From NCBI GenBank assembly GCA_041844335.1, contig JBGZAX010000051.1:1-31588 (forward strand): a stretch of 31,588 nt of DNA, in the 5' to 3' direction. Position 1 is the stretch's first letter, and the number at the start of each line of letters is the position of its first letter. This stretch comes from CAUUFM01 sp041844335 (GTDB lineage Bacteria; Bacillota; Clostridia; Lachnospirales; Lachnospiraceae). Below are positions 7,788 through 16,018 of the stretch, in pieces. The translations under genes and the position numbers were made by a program. Under the pieces are notes generated by a model. It worked only from the letters and a program-made list of their open reading frames with translations. It made no database searches and was not told where the DNA came from.

Positions 7788-9233
7788 ATGAGGGAAGATT
7801 TGTTGCTTAAAGAGGTAGAAGAAACAAAGACACAGTTAGAGATGCAGTATGCTTTTATGGATAAATTAAAGGCTTTAATCAGTGAGAAAAGCTTTGATAC
7901 CGGTAAAAAATACAGGTACAGTGTCGTTACGTTCGGTTGTCAGATGAACTCAAGAGATTCTGAAAAATTATGCGGAGTATTGGAAGAGATAGGACTTGAG
8001 GAGGCGGACGAAAAAAATGCGGATATAGTGCTTTTTAATACCTGCACAATCAGAGAAAATGCGGATCAAAGGCTGCTTGGGCATTTAGGAATGATGAAGA
8101 GTCTGAAATCCAAGAACAGGGATTTGATAGTAGGTATATGCGGCTGCATGATGCAGGATAAGAAGTCGGTTGATTTCATTCATGAAAAATTCGGATTTAT
8201 TGATATAATTTTCGGAACGCATAATCTCTATTGTTTGCCGCAGTTGCTTTATAAAAGACTTATAAATGGGGAAAAAAGAGTAGAATATATAATAGATGAC
8301 AGCAGTGATATAGTGGAAAATCTGCCGGTGTCAAGAAAATATTTTTTTAAATCCGGTATCAATATTACATTCGGATGTGATAACTTTTGCACCTATTGTA
8401 TAGTACCCTATGTGAGAGGCAGAGAAAAAAGCAGAAAGCCTGAGGACATCATAGCCGAGATAAAAAAGGTCGTGGCTGACGGTGTAATAGAGGTTATGCT
8501 GCTGGGTCAAAATGTAAATTCCTATGGTAAGAGTCTGGAAAATCCCGTCACATTTACCGAGCTTTTAAAAATGGTGGAAGAAATTGAGGGGCTTGAACGA
8601 ATAAGATTTATGACCTCAAATCCTCACGATTTATCTGATGAGCTGATAGAAATGATGGGAAAATCAAAAAAAATATGTACTCATTTTCATCTTCCTCTAC
8701 AATCGGGCAGCAATAATATACTTAAGGCTATGAACAGAAAATATACTAAAGAGTTGTACATTCAAAAGGCAAACAAGCTACGTGAGAAGGTTCCGAATAT
8801 TGCTATTACCACCGATATAATGGTGGGGTTTCCAGGTGAAACCGACAGCGATTTTTCAGATACTATAGATGTTATTGACAAAGTGGGTTTTGAAGGAGCA
8901 TTTACCTTTATATATTCTAAAAGAAACGGTACAAAGGCTGCATCTATGGAAAATCAGGTTGATGACGCCATAGTAAAGGACAGGTTTGACAAGCTGCTTG
9001 TGAAGGTGAGAGAGGTTGCTGCAAAAAGAGCCGCTTTAATTATCGGAATGATCTTAGATGCATTGGTTGAGGGTATTAATGCGCATGACCCGAATTATTT
9101 GAGCGGCAGGCTTTCGAATAATATGATAGTGCATTTTAGGGGAGATAAAAGCCTTATTGGGAAAATAGTTAGCTTAAAAATAGTGACAAGCAAAGGATTT
9201 TATTATTTAGGAGAATTGATGAAAGATGAATGA
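7788..9233 (+). CDS. miaB: tRNA-2-methylthio-N6-dimethylallyladenosine synthase MiaB
   Basis: Radical SAM methylthiotransferase that turns i6A37 into ms2i6A37 in tRNAs reading U-starting codons. 481 residues. An N-terminal extension of about 45 residues, usual in Clostridia, precedes the UPF0004 domain (VTFGCQMNSRDSEKL, first cluster Cys about residue 51; FNTCTIRENA; GICGCM). The radical SAM motif is CDNFCTYCIVPYVRGREKSR, followed by LLGQNVNSYG and HLPLQSGS. A TRAM-like tail ends the protein. ATG follows TAAGGAG by 5 nt. Its stop overlaps mutS by 8 nt. Its substrate is made by MiaA, encoded three genes downstream. Confidence 0.96.
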   Translation: MREDLLLKEVEETKTQLEMQYAFMDKLKALISEKSFDTGKKYRYSVVTFGCQMNSRDSEKLCGVLEEIGLEEADEKNADIVLFNTCTIRENADQRLLGHLGMMKSLKSKNRDLIVGICGCMMQDKKSVDFIHEKFGFIDIIFGTHNLYCLPQLLYKRLINGEKRVEYIIDDSSDIVENLPVSRKYFFKSGINITFGCDNFCTYCIVPYVRGREKSRKPEDIIAEIKKVVADGVIEVMLLGQNVNSYGKSLENPVTFTELLKMVEEIEGLERIRFMTSNPHDLSDELIEMMGKSKKICTHFHLPLQSGSNNILKAMNRKYTKELYIQKANKLREKVPNIAITTDIMVGFPGETDSDFSDTIDVIDKVGFEGAFTFIYSKRNGTKAASMENQVDDAIVKDRFDKLLVKVREVAAKRAALIIGMILDALVEGINAHDPNYLSGRLSNNMIVHFRGDKSLIGKIVSLKIVTSKGFYYLGELMKDE

Positions 9234-11847
9234 AAAGCCTAATACACCTATGATGAAACAGTATTTTGAAATTAAGGAGCAGTACCCTGATTGTGTGCTT
9301 TTTTATAGGCTGGGCGATTTTTACGAGATGTTTTTTGATGATGCGGTATTTGCAAGCAAGGAGCTTGAAATTGCATTGACCGGAAGAGATTGCGGTATGC
9401 AGGAGCGAGCTCCTATGTGCGGAGTACCATTTCATTCTGCAGATATGCACATAAATAAGCTGATATCAAGGGGCTACAAAGTGGCTATTTGTGAGCAGGT
9501 GGAGGATCCCTCCTTAGCAAAGGGGCTTGTAAAGCGAGATGTAATAAGGGTTATTACGGCAGGGACAAACACAAATGCCGATACCCTGCAAAGCGATAAG
9601 CCCAACTATTTAATGAGCCTTTTTAGGCGTAATAATTGTTTTGGAATCGCCTGTACAGATATTTTAACAGGCGATTTTTTTGTTGATGAAGTGGAAAGCT
9701 TAGATGAGCTGTATGATGAAATAACAGCCTATTATCCATCTGAAATTATTGTTTGTGATGAAATTTTTAATTCAGGATTTGATAAAAAATACAGAGCTGT
9801 GGCGGATATAAACATATCCGTACTTGATAATAGCTATTTTGATGAGAAAGAAACCGTGGCTGCTTTATTATCACAGCAAAAGGTTGATTCTCTAAGTGAT
9901 CTGAACCTTGAAAGCCTGGACGTGGCGGCAATAAGTGCAGGAGCCGTTGTATTATATTTAAGACATACTCAAAAAAGTGATGATTTCAGGCTTGGAGAGA
10001 TAAGGAATATTAAAAAGAGTGAGTATATGATTTTGGACGAGTTTTCAAGGAAAAATCTTGAGCTTGTTGAATCGTTATCGACGAAGCAAAAAAAGGGCTC
10101 ATTGCTTTATATATTGGATAAGACTATGACGGCTATGGGGGGCAGAAAATTAAGAGAATTTGTCTTAAACCCGCTATATTCCATAGATAAAATAAGAAAA
10201 AGGCAGGATATAATAGAGGAGCTGATAAATAACAGGGTGGCACTTAGCCTGATCAGGGCAGACCTGTCCAAGATATATGATTGTGACAGGCTTATGGGGA
10301 AGATTGTTTACAATAATGCAAGTTCCAAGGATTTACTTATGCTTAAAAGCTCGCTTGGATATTTCCCGAAGATAAAGGAACACGCTCTTAGGCTTAAAAA
10401 TTCTCCGCATTTATCGGAAATGCTGAATGATATAGACATTTTGGAGGATGCATATGAGATAATAGACAGCTCTATAGCAGATGATGCCGATGATTTAATT
10501 GAGGACGGAAATATAATAAGGCAGGGCTTTGATGAAGAGATAGATAAATTAAGAGCAGCATGTATAGACGGGAAGAAATGGATTTCCAATTTGGAGGCTA
10601 AGGAAAGACAGAGGACCGGAATTAGGAGCCTTAAAATTAAGAACAACAGAATATTCGGTTATCTGATTGAGGTCACCAATACATATCAGGAAAGTGTTCC
10701 TGACGATTTTATCAGAAAGCAGACTATGACAAATGCTCAAAGATATACCACAGAGGAATTAAATGAGATGAGTGAGCTTATATTGGGTTCACAGGAAAAG
10801 CTTTTGACATTAGAGCATGAAAAGTTTTTAGAGATAAGGCGTAGGATTTCAGAGTTTGCGGAAAGGCTCAGAAATACCACACACATTTTAAGCCTTTTAG
10901 ACGCATATTCTTCTCTTGCATTTGTGTCGATCGCAAATGATTATGTGAAACCGAAGATGAATGATGAGGGTAGGCTTTTCATAAAAAACGGCAGACATCC
11001 GGTCGTTGAGGGTATGCTGTCCGGGAATTCTTTTATAGCCAACGATACCGTTCTTGATACCGATGAAAATATGATTTCTATTATAACTGGACCCAATATG
11101 GCGGGTAAATCTACATACATGAGGCAGGTAGCCCTAATTGTTCTGATGGCTCATATAGGAAGCTTCGTTCCGGTTGAAAGTGGTGATATTTCACTTACTG
11201 ACAGGATTTTTACCCGTGTCGGAGCATCTGATGATTTGGTATCCGGAAAAAGTACCTTTATGGTGGAGATGACCGAGGTTGCTCATATATTGAAAAATGC
11301 CACTAAGAACAGTCTTCTTATATTGGATGAAATAGGCAGGGGAACCGGAACCATTGATGGGCTCAGCATAGCTTGGTCGGTAATAGAATATATATCGAAC
11401 AGAGAAAAAATAGGGGCTAAAACCCTATTTGCCACACATTATCACGAGCTATCAAGGCTCGAGGGAAAGCTTGACGGGGTAAGGAACTATAGCGTTTCGG
11501 TAAAAGAAGACGGAGATGATATAGTTTTTCTGAGAAAGATAATAAGGGGCGGAGCCAACAAAAGCTACGGAATACAGGTGGCAGGGCTTGCCGGTGTGCC
11601 TAAGGACGTTATAGACAGGGCAAATGAACTGTTACTTGAGTTAGGAGAAAATGATTTGATGGATAAGATAAAGCATATTAATGTTGATGATGAGATAAGG
11701 GAGAGTGACAGTCAGCTGAATATTTTTGAAATGTCGAAAAAACAGGCAGATATAATATCCAAGCTGCAGAGTCTTAATCTTGATAATATGACACCTATCG
11801 ATGCGATGAACACTCTTTTTAATTTGAGAAAAGAACTTAAGGAATGA
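9226..11847 (+). CDS. mutS: DNA mismatch repair protein MutS
   Basis: Recognises mismatches and recruits MutL. 873 residues, the normal length of MutS1. The mismatch wedge Phe-X-Glu is F32-Y33-E34 in GDFYEMFFDDA. The ATPase has Walker A GPNMAGKSTYMRQ (about residue 622), the signature GKSTFMVEMTE, Walker B LLILDEIGRGT and the H-loop ATHYHEL. The C-terminus keeps a helix pair and IDAMNTLFNLRKEL. It overlaps miaB by 8 nt; GGAG (9210-9213) lies 12 nt from ATG, a little far, so coupling to miaB translation is likely. The C-terminus holds NIFEMSK, resembling a short clamp-binding peptide (inference). Confidence 0.97.
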   Translation: MNEKPNTPMMKQYFEIKEQYPDCVLFYRLGDFYEMFFDDAVFASKELEIALTGRDCGMQERAPMCGVPFHSADMHINKLISRGYKVAICEQVEDPSLAKGLVKRDVIRVITAGTNTNADTLQSDKPNYLMSLFRRNNCFGIACTDILTGDFFVDEVESLDELYDEITAYYPSEIIVCDEIFNSGFDKKYRAVADINISVLDNSYFDEKETVAALLSQQKVDSLSDLNLESLDVAAISAGAVVLYLRHTQKSDDFRLGEIRNIKKSEYMILDEFSRKNLELVESLSTKQKKGSLLYILDKTMTAMGGRKLREFVLNPLYSIDKIRKRQDIIEELINNRVALSLIRADLSKIYDCDRLMGKIVYNNASSKDLLMLKSSLGYFPKIKEHALRLKNSPHLSEMLNDIDILEDAYEIIDSSIADDADDLIEDGNIIRQGFDEEIDKLRAACIDGKKWISNLEAKERQRTGIRSLKIKNNRIFGYLIEVTNTYQESVPDDFIRKQTMTNAQRYTTEELNEMSELILGSQEKLLTLEHEKFLEIRRRISEFAERLRNTTHILSLLDAYSSLAFVSIANDYVKPKMNDEGRLFIKNGRHPVVEGMLSGNSFIANDTVLDTDENMISIITGPNMAGKSTYMRQVALIVLMAHIGSFVPVESGDISLTDRIFTRVGASDDLVSGKSTFMVEMTEVAHILKNATKNSLLILDEIGRGTGTIDGLSIAWSVIEYISNREKIGAKTLFATHYHELSRLEGKLDGVRNYSVSVKEDGDDIVFLRKIIRGGANKSYGIQVAGLAGVPKDVIDRANELLLELGENDLMDKIKHINVDDEIRESDSQLNIFEMSKKQADIISKLQSLNLDNMTPIDAMNTLFNLRKELKE

Positions 11848-11853
11848 TGAATT

Positions 11854-13770
11854 ATGGGAAACATTAAGCTGCTCGACAGGAGTACTATAGATAAAATAGC
11901 GGCAGGAGAGGTGGTAGAGCGCCCCGTATCAATTGTAAAGGAGCTGCTTGAAAACTCAATAGATGCCGGATCAAAAAAGGTCGAAATAGAGATAAAAAGA
12001 GGCGGGAAGAGCTATATAAGAGTTACCGATAACGGTAGCGGGATCATGGAAGATGACATAGATTTGATTTTTAAACGGCATGCTACCAGTAAGATAAGAG
12101 TTATAGAGGATCTATATTCCTTTAATACCTTGGGATTTCGAGGGGAGGCATTGTCAAGTATATCCGCAGTTTCGAGGGTAAGACTTGTATCAAGGAGCTT
12201 GTATGATGATGTCGGTTTCGATATCACAGTTGATGCAGGAGAGGTGATAAAAAAGGAAAGTGCCGCATCAAATTATGGCACTACTATTGAGGTATTCGAT
12301 CTTTTTTATAACACTCCCGTGAGACTTAAATTTTTAAAAAGTGACACCACAGAGGCGAACAGCGTTGTAGATATAGTGGAGAGATTGGCGCTGCTTCGTC
12401 CGGACATCTCTTTTAGGCTCATAAACAACGGCAAGGAAGTGATAAATACAATAGGATCAAATTCTCTGAAGGACGTAATTTTTGATATCTATAAAAAGGA
12501 TGTTTATGACAACTTGCTTGAAATAGATGAAAATTTGGGTTTGGGAAGATTAAACGGCTATATAGGAACTCCCAAAATTGCACGTGGAAACAGGAATAGG
12601 CAAAGCTTTTTTATAAACGGAAGATATATTAAAAGCTATCTTTTAATGAAAGCGGTGGCGGAGGGCTACACCTCATTTCTAATGCAGCACCAGTTCCCGT
12701 TTTTTGTATTGAATTTGAGCCTTGAACCCTCTTGTGTTGATGTAAATATTCATCCCTCAAAAATGGAAGTAAGCTTTGAAAATTCAAGCGAGGTCTATCG
12801 GCAAATTTATCATGCGGTAAGAAACCGATTGAATGCTCTGACAGCTGACGACGTGGTGGAGGTGAGCCTTGAAAATAACACCTTGTCTGAAAGCCATGAA
12901 AGATCCGGTAGTATTGACAACAGTGTTTTTAATAAAAGCAGATTTGTAATAAAGAATGCAGAAAATAAAAAAACGATCCCTCATACATCAGCTGCCAACC
13001 CGGGGAGTGTTGTCGATAACAGGGGGTTGGACATTATATCAAGGAGCTTAAATGAGAGTATCGGCGATATCCGTAAAGATGAGGGTTCTGACGATCTTGT
13101 ACTTAATGAAAGTGTTGTAGAGCCGGATTTGTCACGAAAAACAGACAGTTTTGAGCAGATAAATATTTTAGATGAAAACAATATTGACAGTCACGGCGAA
13201 ATAAGGGTCATAGGACAGCTTTTTAACACCTATATCATTGCTCAAATAGGTGATAAGATGTACATTATTGATCAGCACGCAGCTCACGAAAAAATCAATT
13301 TTGAGAGATTTATTAAAAATTTAAATGAGAGAGATATAGTATCTCAGCAGCTTTTAATGCCGGTTGTGTTGAATTTAAGCCGTAATGAAATGCAGATTAT
13401 AACGAGATTTATAGATGTGTTTTCGAATGTCGGTTTTGAAATAGAAGAGTTCGGGATGGATTCTTATATCATAAGAGCGGTGCCGTTCTCATTTTTTAAA
13501 ATGGATATAGAAGTTCTTTTTATAGAATTATTGGACAACCTAAGTGATATTTATGACATAAAAAACATCGAAAATATAAAGGATAGGATAGCAAATGCGG
13601 CTTGTAAAGCGTCTATTAAGGGTGGGCATACTTTGTCAAATTTTGAGGCTGAAAATTTAATAAAGGAGCTTTTAGAGCTTGATGCTCCGTTTAATTGCCC
13701 GCACGGACGTCCTACTATGATAACTATGAGCAGATATGAATTGGAAAAGAAATTTAAGAGGATAGTTTGA
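11854..13770 (+). CDS. mutL: DNA mismatch repair protein MutL (endonuclease type)
   Basis: GHKL ATPase that links MutS to strand cleavage. 638 residues. N-terminal ATPase motifs: ELLENSIDAGS, VTDNGSGI, RHATSKI and LGFRGEALSSI. A poorly conserved linker (about residues 330-440) precedes the dimerisation domain. The domain has the metal-binding endonuclease motif DQHAAHEKINFE (DQHA-x2-E-x4-E), ACKAS, and CPHGRP near the end. MutL proteins with these motifs nick DNA themselves, in species without MutH. It starts 6 nt after mutS, with AAGGAA ahead, and its stop shares a base with the miaA start. Confidence 0.97.
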   Translation: MGNIKLLDRSTIDKIAAGEVVERPVSIVKELLENSIDAGSKKVEIEIKRGGKSYIRVTDNGSGIMEDDIDLIFKRHATSKIRVIEDLYSFNTLGFRGEALSSISAVSRVRLVSRSLYDDVGFDITVDAGEVIKKESAASNYGTTIEVFDLFYNTPVRLKFLKSDTTEANSVVDIVERLALLRPDISFRLINNGKEVINTIGSNSLKDVIFDIYKKDVYDNLLEIDENLGLGRLNGYIGTPKIARGNRNRQSFFINGRYIKSYLLMKAVAEGYTSFLMQHQFPFFVLNLSLEPSCVDVNIHPSKMEVSFENSSEVYRQIYHAVRNRLNALTADDVVEVSLENNTLSESHERSGSIDNSVFNKSRFVIKNAENKKTIPHTSAANPGSVVDNRGLDIISRSLNESIGDIRKDEGSDDLVLNESVVEPDLSRKTDSFEQINILDENNIDSHGEIRVIGQLFNTYIIAQIGDKMYIIDQHAAHEKINFERFIKNLNERDIVSQQLLMPVVLNLSRNEMQIITRFIDVFSNVGFEIEEFGMDSYIIRAVPFSFFKMDIEVLFIELLDNLSDIYDIKNIENIKDRIANAACKASIKGGHTLSNFEAENLIKELLELDAPFNCPHGRPTMITMSRYELEKKFKRIV

Positions 13771-14690
13771 TGTTAATAGTGATTGCAGGACCCACCGGGG
13801 TTGGAAAAACTCATCTTTCAATAGAATTGGCAAAAAAATTTAACGGCGAGATAATTTCAGCGGACAGTGTGCAGGTCTATAAAGGTCTTAATATAGGCTC
13901 CGCAAAGATAAAAAAAGAGGAAATGCAGGGAATCAAGCATCATATGATAGATGTGATAGAGCCGAATACTGATTTTGATGTGGTAGGCTTTAGAGATATG
14001 GCAAGGAGCAGCATAGATGAGGTACTTAAAAGTGGCAAAACTCCTATACTGGTCGGAGGTACCGGTTTTTACATACAGGCTGTTGTAAGAAATGTGGAGT
14101 TTTCGCTCCTTGCCGTGGATAATAAATATAGAAAAGAGCTTTACGAAATTTCTCTTAAGGAGAACGGAAACTTTATTTTACATCAGATGCTTGAAAAAAT
14201 AGATCCGATAAGTGCTGAGATTATAGATAAGAACAATATAAAAAGGCTAATTAGAGCGCTTGAATTTTACAAAACCACAGGAATTAAAATATCGGAGCAT
14301 AATAACGAACAAAAAGAAAAAGGCGATTTTTATAATCATAGGCTGTTTGTTTTAACTGATAACAGAGAGAGTCTTTACAACAGGATTAACAAAAGAGTGG
14401 ATAAGATGATAGATGAGGGGCTTGTAGATGAGGTGAATGATCTTTATAAAGGGTATCCTGATGCAAGGATTTTAAGAAATTCTATCGGGTATAAGGAGAT
14501 AATTGAATACTTAGACGGGAATATCGGTTTAAGCTCGGCTATTGATACTATAAAAAAGAATTCAAGGCATTTTGCAAAACGTCAGCTTACATGGTTTAAA
14601 TCACAAAAAAATGCTGAGTTTGTGAATATAAGCGAGTTTAATTACGATTGTCTTAAAATTCTTGAATATTTTGAAGTAAAAGAATTCTGA
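13770..14690 (+). CDS. miaA: tRNA dimethylallyltransferase MiaA
   Basis: Transfers the dimethylallyl group to A37 of tRNA, giving the substrate of MiaB. 306 residues. P-loop IAGPTGVGKTHLS (residues about 5-17), the ADSVQVY motif with the substrate acid, HHMIDV, VGGTGFYIQA and RNSIGYKEI are present. A TTG at 13767 is in frame, but ATG 13770, which overlaps the mutL stop as TGATG, is the likely start. This is the last gene of the 13-gene run. No T-tract terminator is seen after it. Confidence 0.95.
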   Translation: MLIVIAGPTGVGKTHLSIELAKKFNGEIISADSVQVYKGLNIGSAKIKKEEMQGIKHHMIDVIEPNTDFDVVGFRDMARSSIDEVLKSGKTPILVGGTGFYIQAVVRNVEFSLLAVDNKYRKELYEISLKENGNFILHQMLEKIDPISAEIIDKNNIKRLIRALEFYKTTGIKISEHNNEQKEKGDFYNHRLFVLTDNRESLYNRINKRVDKMIDEGLVDEVNDLYKGYPDARILRNSIGYKEIIEYLDGNIGLSSAIDTIKKNSRHFAKRQLTWFKSQKNAEFVNISEFNYDCLKILEYFEVKEF

Positions 14691-14802
14691 AAATATAGGC
14701 GAAATAATAAAAACTGAAATGGATTTTGCACCTGAATTTGATGCAGGTGTTAAGTGGCACACGAAGAGCTTAAAAAGAGAACTCACGGTAGATTTAAATT
14801 GA
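14680..14802 (+). pseudogene. possible gene remnant after miaA
   Basis: An open frame different from miaA runs from 14680 to TGA at 14802. From ATG 14719 it encodes 27 residues (MDFAPEFDAGVKWHTKSL then KRELTVDLN) of ordinary protein-like composition. No ribosome binding site precedes it, and its last 9 nt overlap the end of the convergent regulator gene. It could be the leftover N-terminus of a gene cut off when the transport module arrived, or chance. I do not recognise the family. Confidence 0.25.
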
Positions 14803-15786
14803 TTTATTACAAATGCAATCGGCAGAGAGCGACTTTTTGGAGGAATGTTTTTTAATATCCTTAGGGTAAACTCCTTTATACTTCTTGTAACAAGTGCTGA
14901 ATTTAGAATGGGATGAGTATCCGACGGATTCAGCAATATCTTTGATTTTAAGGTTGGAATTTAAAAGTAAGAGTTCAGCGATATTCATTCGTTTTCTTTG
15001 CGAATATTCAGTAATACTCATTTGATATTTTTGTTTAAACAGTTTTTTCAATTTAGTACCACTCATCATAGCAATCTTTCCCAATGTTTCTTGAGGAACA
15101 TTGATCGCATAATGATCATCAAGATATTTTGCAACATTTTCAATAGCTTTATCATCATCCTCTGACAAAAGTGCATTTTTTCTGCTTAAAAAGGCATCTA
15201 TTGTCAGACTTAACCATTCCTTTGCTTTCGCCTCGAAAAATATTTCTGCCGCGGGAGATTCCATTTTGCAGTTTAATATATCTTTTGCTAACGGTTCTAA
15301 TGATTTTGTAATAGTTGATTTTGTGTTAAAAAATATATCTGAGTAGCAGACTCTGTTTGTATTCCTAAGAGAGCTCATATATTTCTCAATCATTACTTTT
15401 TTGAAATTGATTTCAACACTGAGATATGGTGATCCCGCATGAAGTAAAAGACGATAATCCTTCAGATTTTTTAAATCAATAATATATAGGACATTTGAAG
15501 TTAGGGTTTTGTAAGGGTTGAAACTTTCTCCGTTAGCAGAAATGATGTAAGAGGAAGAAAAAAGCATAAAGTCTTCCATGTCCGGAAATGTGCTTTGCAT
15601 CATTTCCTTTTTAACAAAAAAATCATGGATACTAACTATAAAATCCTCTGTTTCATAAAACCAATAAACTCCCTCCACATCATCTCTATTCATGCAGAAA
15701 TGCTGACCTATTTTACAGTATTTGAATATTTTATCACATTCGTACAGCTGCATATAGTTCTTCACAAATTCACAAAAATCACTCAT
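14794..15786 (-). CDS. AraC-family transcriptional regulator (PchR/YbtA-like)
   Basis: 330 residues from ATG 15786, which has AAAAAGGAG 6 nt upstream. The frame is open 30 codons further, to 15876, but that stretch covers the promoter region and has no such site. The C-terminal third is a double helix-turn-helix of the AraC/XylS type: TLGKIAMMSGTKLKKLFKQK and, after MNIAELLLLNSNLK, IKDIAESVGYSSHSKFSTCY, then KKYKGVYP. The wording around the first helix (GTKLKKLFKQKYQMSITEYS) resembles PchR/YbtA regulators of siderophore genes. The N-terminal 220 residues are a divergent sensor region. Divergent from two ABC genes, it probably controls them. The ligand is unknown. Confidence 0.85.
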   Translation of the reverse strand: MSDFCEFVKNYMQLYECDKIFKYCKIGQHFCMNRDDVEGVYWFYETEDFIVSIHDFFVKKEMMQSTFPDMEDFMLFSSSYIISANGESFNPYKTLTSNVLYIIDLKNLKDYRLLLHAGSPYLSVEINFKKVMIEKYMSSLRNTNRVCYSDIFFNTKSTITKSLEPLAKDILNCKMESPAAEIFFEAKAKEWLSLTIDAFLSRKNALLSEDDDKAIENVAKYLDDHYAINVPQETLGKIAMMSGTKLKKLFKQKYQMSITEYSQRKRMNIAELLLLNSNLKIKDIAESVGYSSHSKFSTCYKKYKGVYPKDIKKHSSKKSLSADCICNKSI

Positions 15787-15847
15787 TTTAGTCTCCTTTT
15801 TATCCCGATCGGATTTTATCCTTATTGGACATATTTTATTTATATAT

Positions 15848-15876
15848 ATTGTAACATAATTTTTGAAATGATACAA
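15848..15876 (-). promoter_or_regulatory. putative promoter of the AraC regulator gene
   Basis: On the minus strand, -35 TTGTAT (15871-15876) and -10 TACAAT (15848-15853) are 17 nt apart and lead into the regulator's ribosome site. It occupies almost exactly the same bases as the rightward promoter of the ABC genes. Predicted by eye only. Confidence 0.5.
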
Positions 15877-15877
15877 T
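15849..15877 (+). promoter_or_regulatory. putative promoter of the ABC/MATE operon
   Basis: -35 TTGTAA (15849-15854), 17-nt spacer, -10 TACAAT (15872-15877) with a TG one base before it (extended -10). It would give a leader of about 135 nt before the TTG start at 16019. The outer elements ATTGTA and TACAAT (15848-15877) form an inverted repeat shared with the opposing promoter. Confidence 0.5.
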
Positions 15878-16018
15878 TACAAGTGATAAAAGTCAAGCTC
15901 AGGTTTTTAGAGATGGGTCCTAAGATTCTCTTTTTCAAGCTGAAAGGTATATAAATATTTGAAGTCCTTTCGCATATGAAAAAAACTTAGTAAAAAGAAA
16001 AGGAAGGAGATTGTTATC

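Noticed and set aside
14729..14749. Inverted repeat CACCTG/CAGGTG after miaA
   Set aside because: Six bp and no T run; a weak candidate for the end of the long operon.
15805..15812. Palindrome CCGATCGG upstream of the regulator
   Set aside because: Eight bases only, a single copy, no repeat nearby; could be chance.
15787..15876. 30-codon N-terminal extension of the AraC regulator
   Set aside because: It runs through the promoter region, lacks a ribosome site and has AT-driven codons; ATG 15786 has a strong site.
15595..15954. 119-codon + strand ORF opposite the regulator and its promoter
   Set aside because: Composition is that of an antisense AT-rich frame (F, I, Y runs) and there is no ribosome site.
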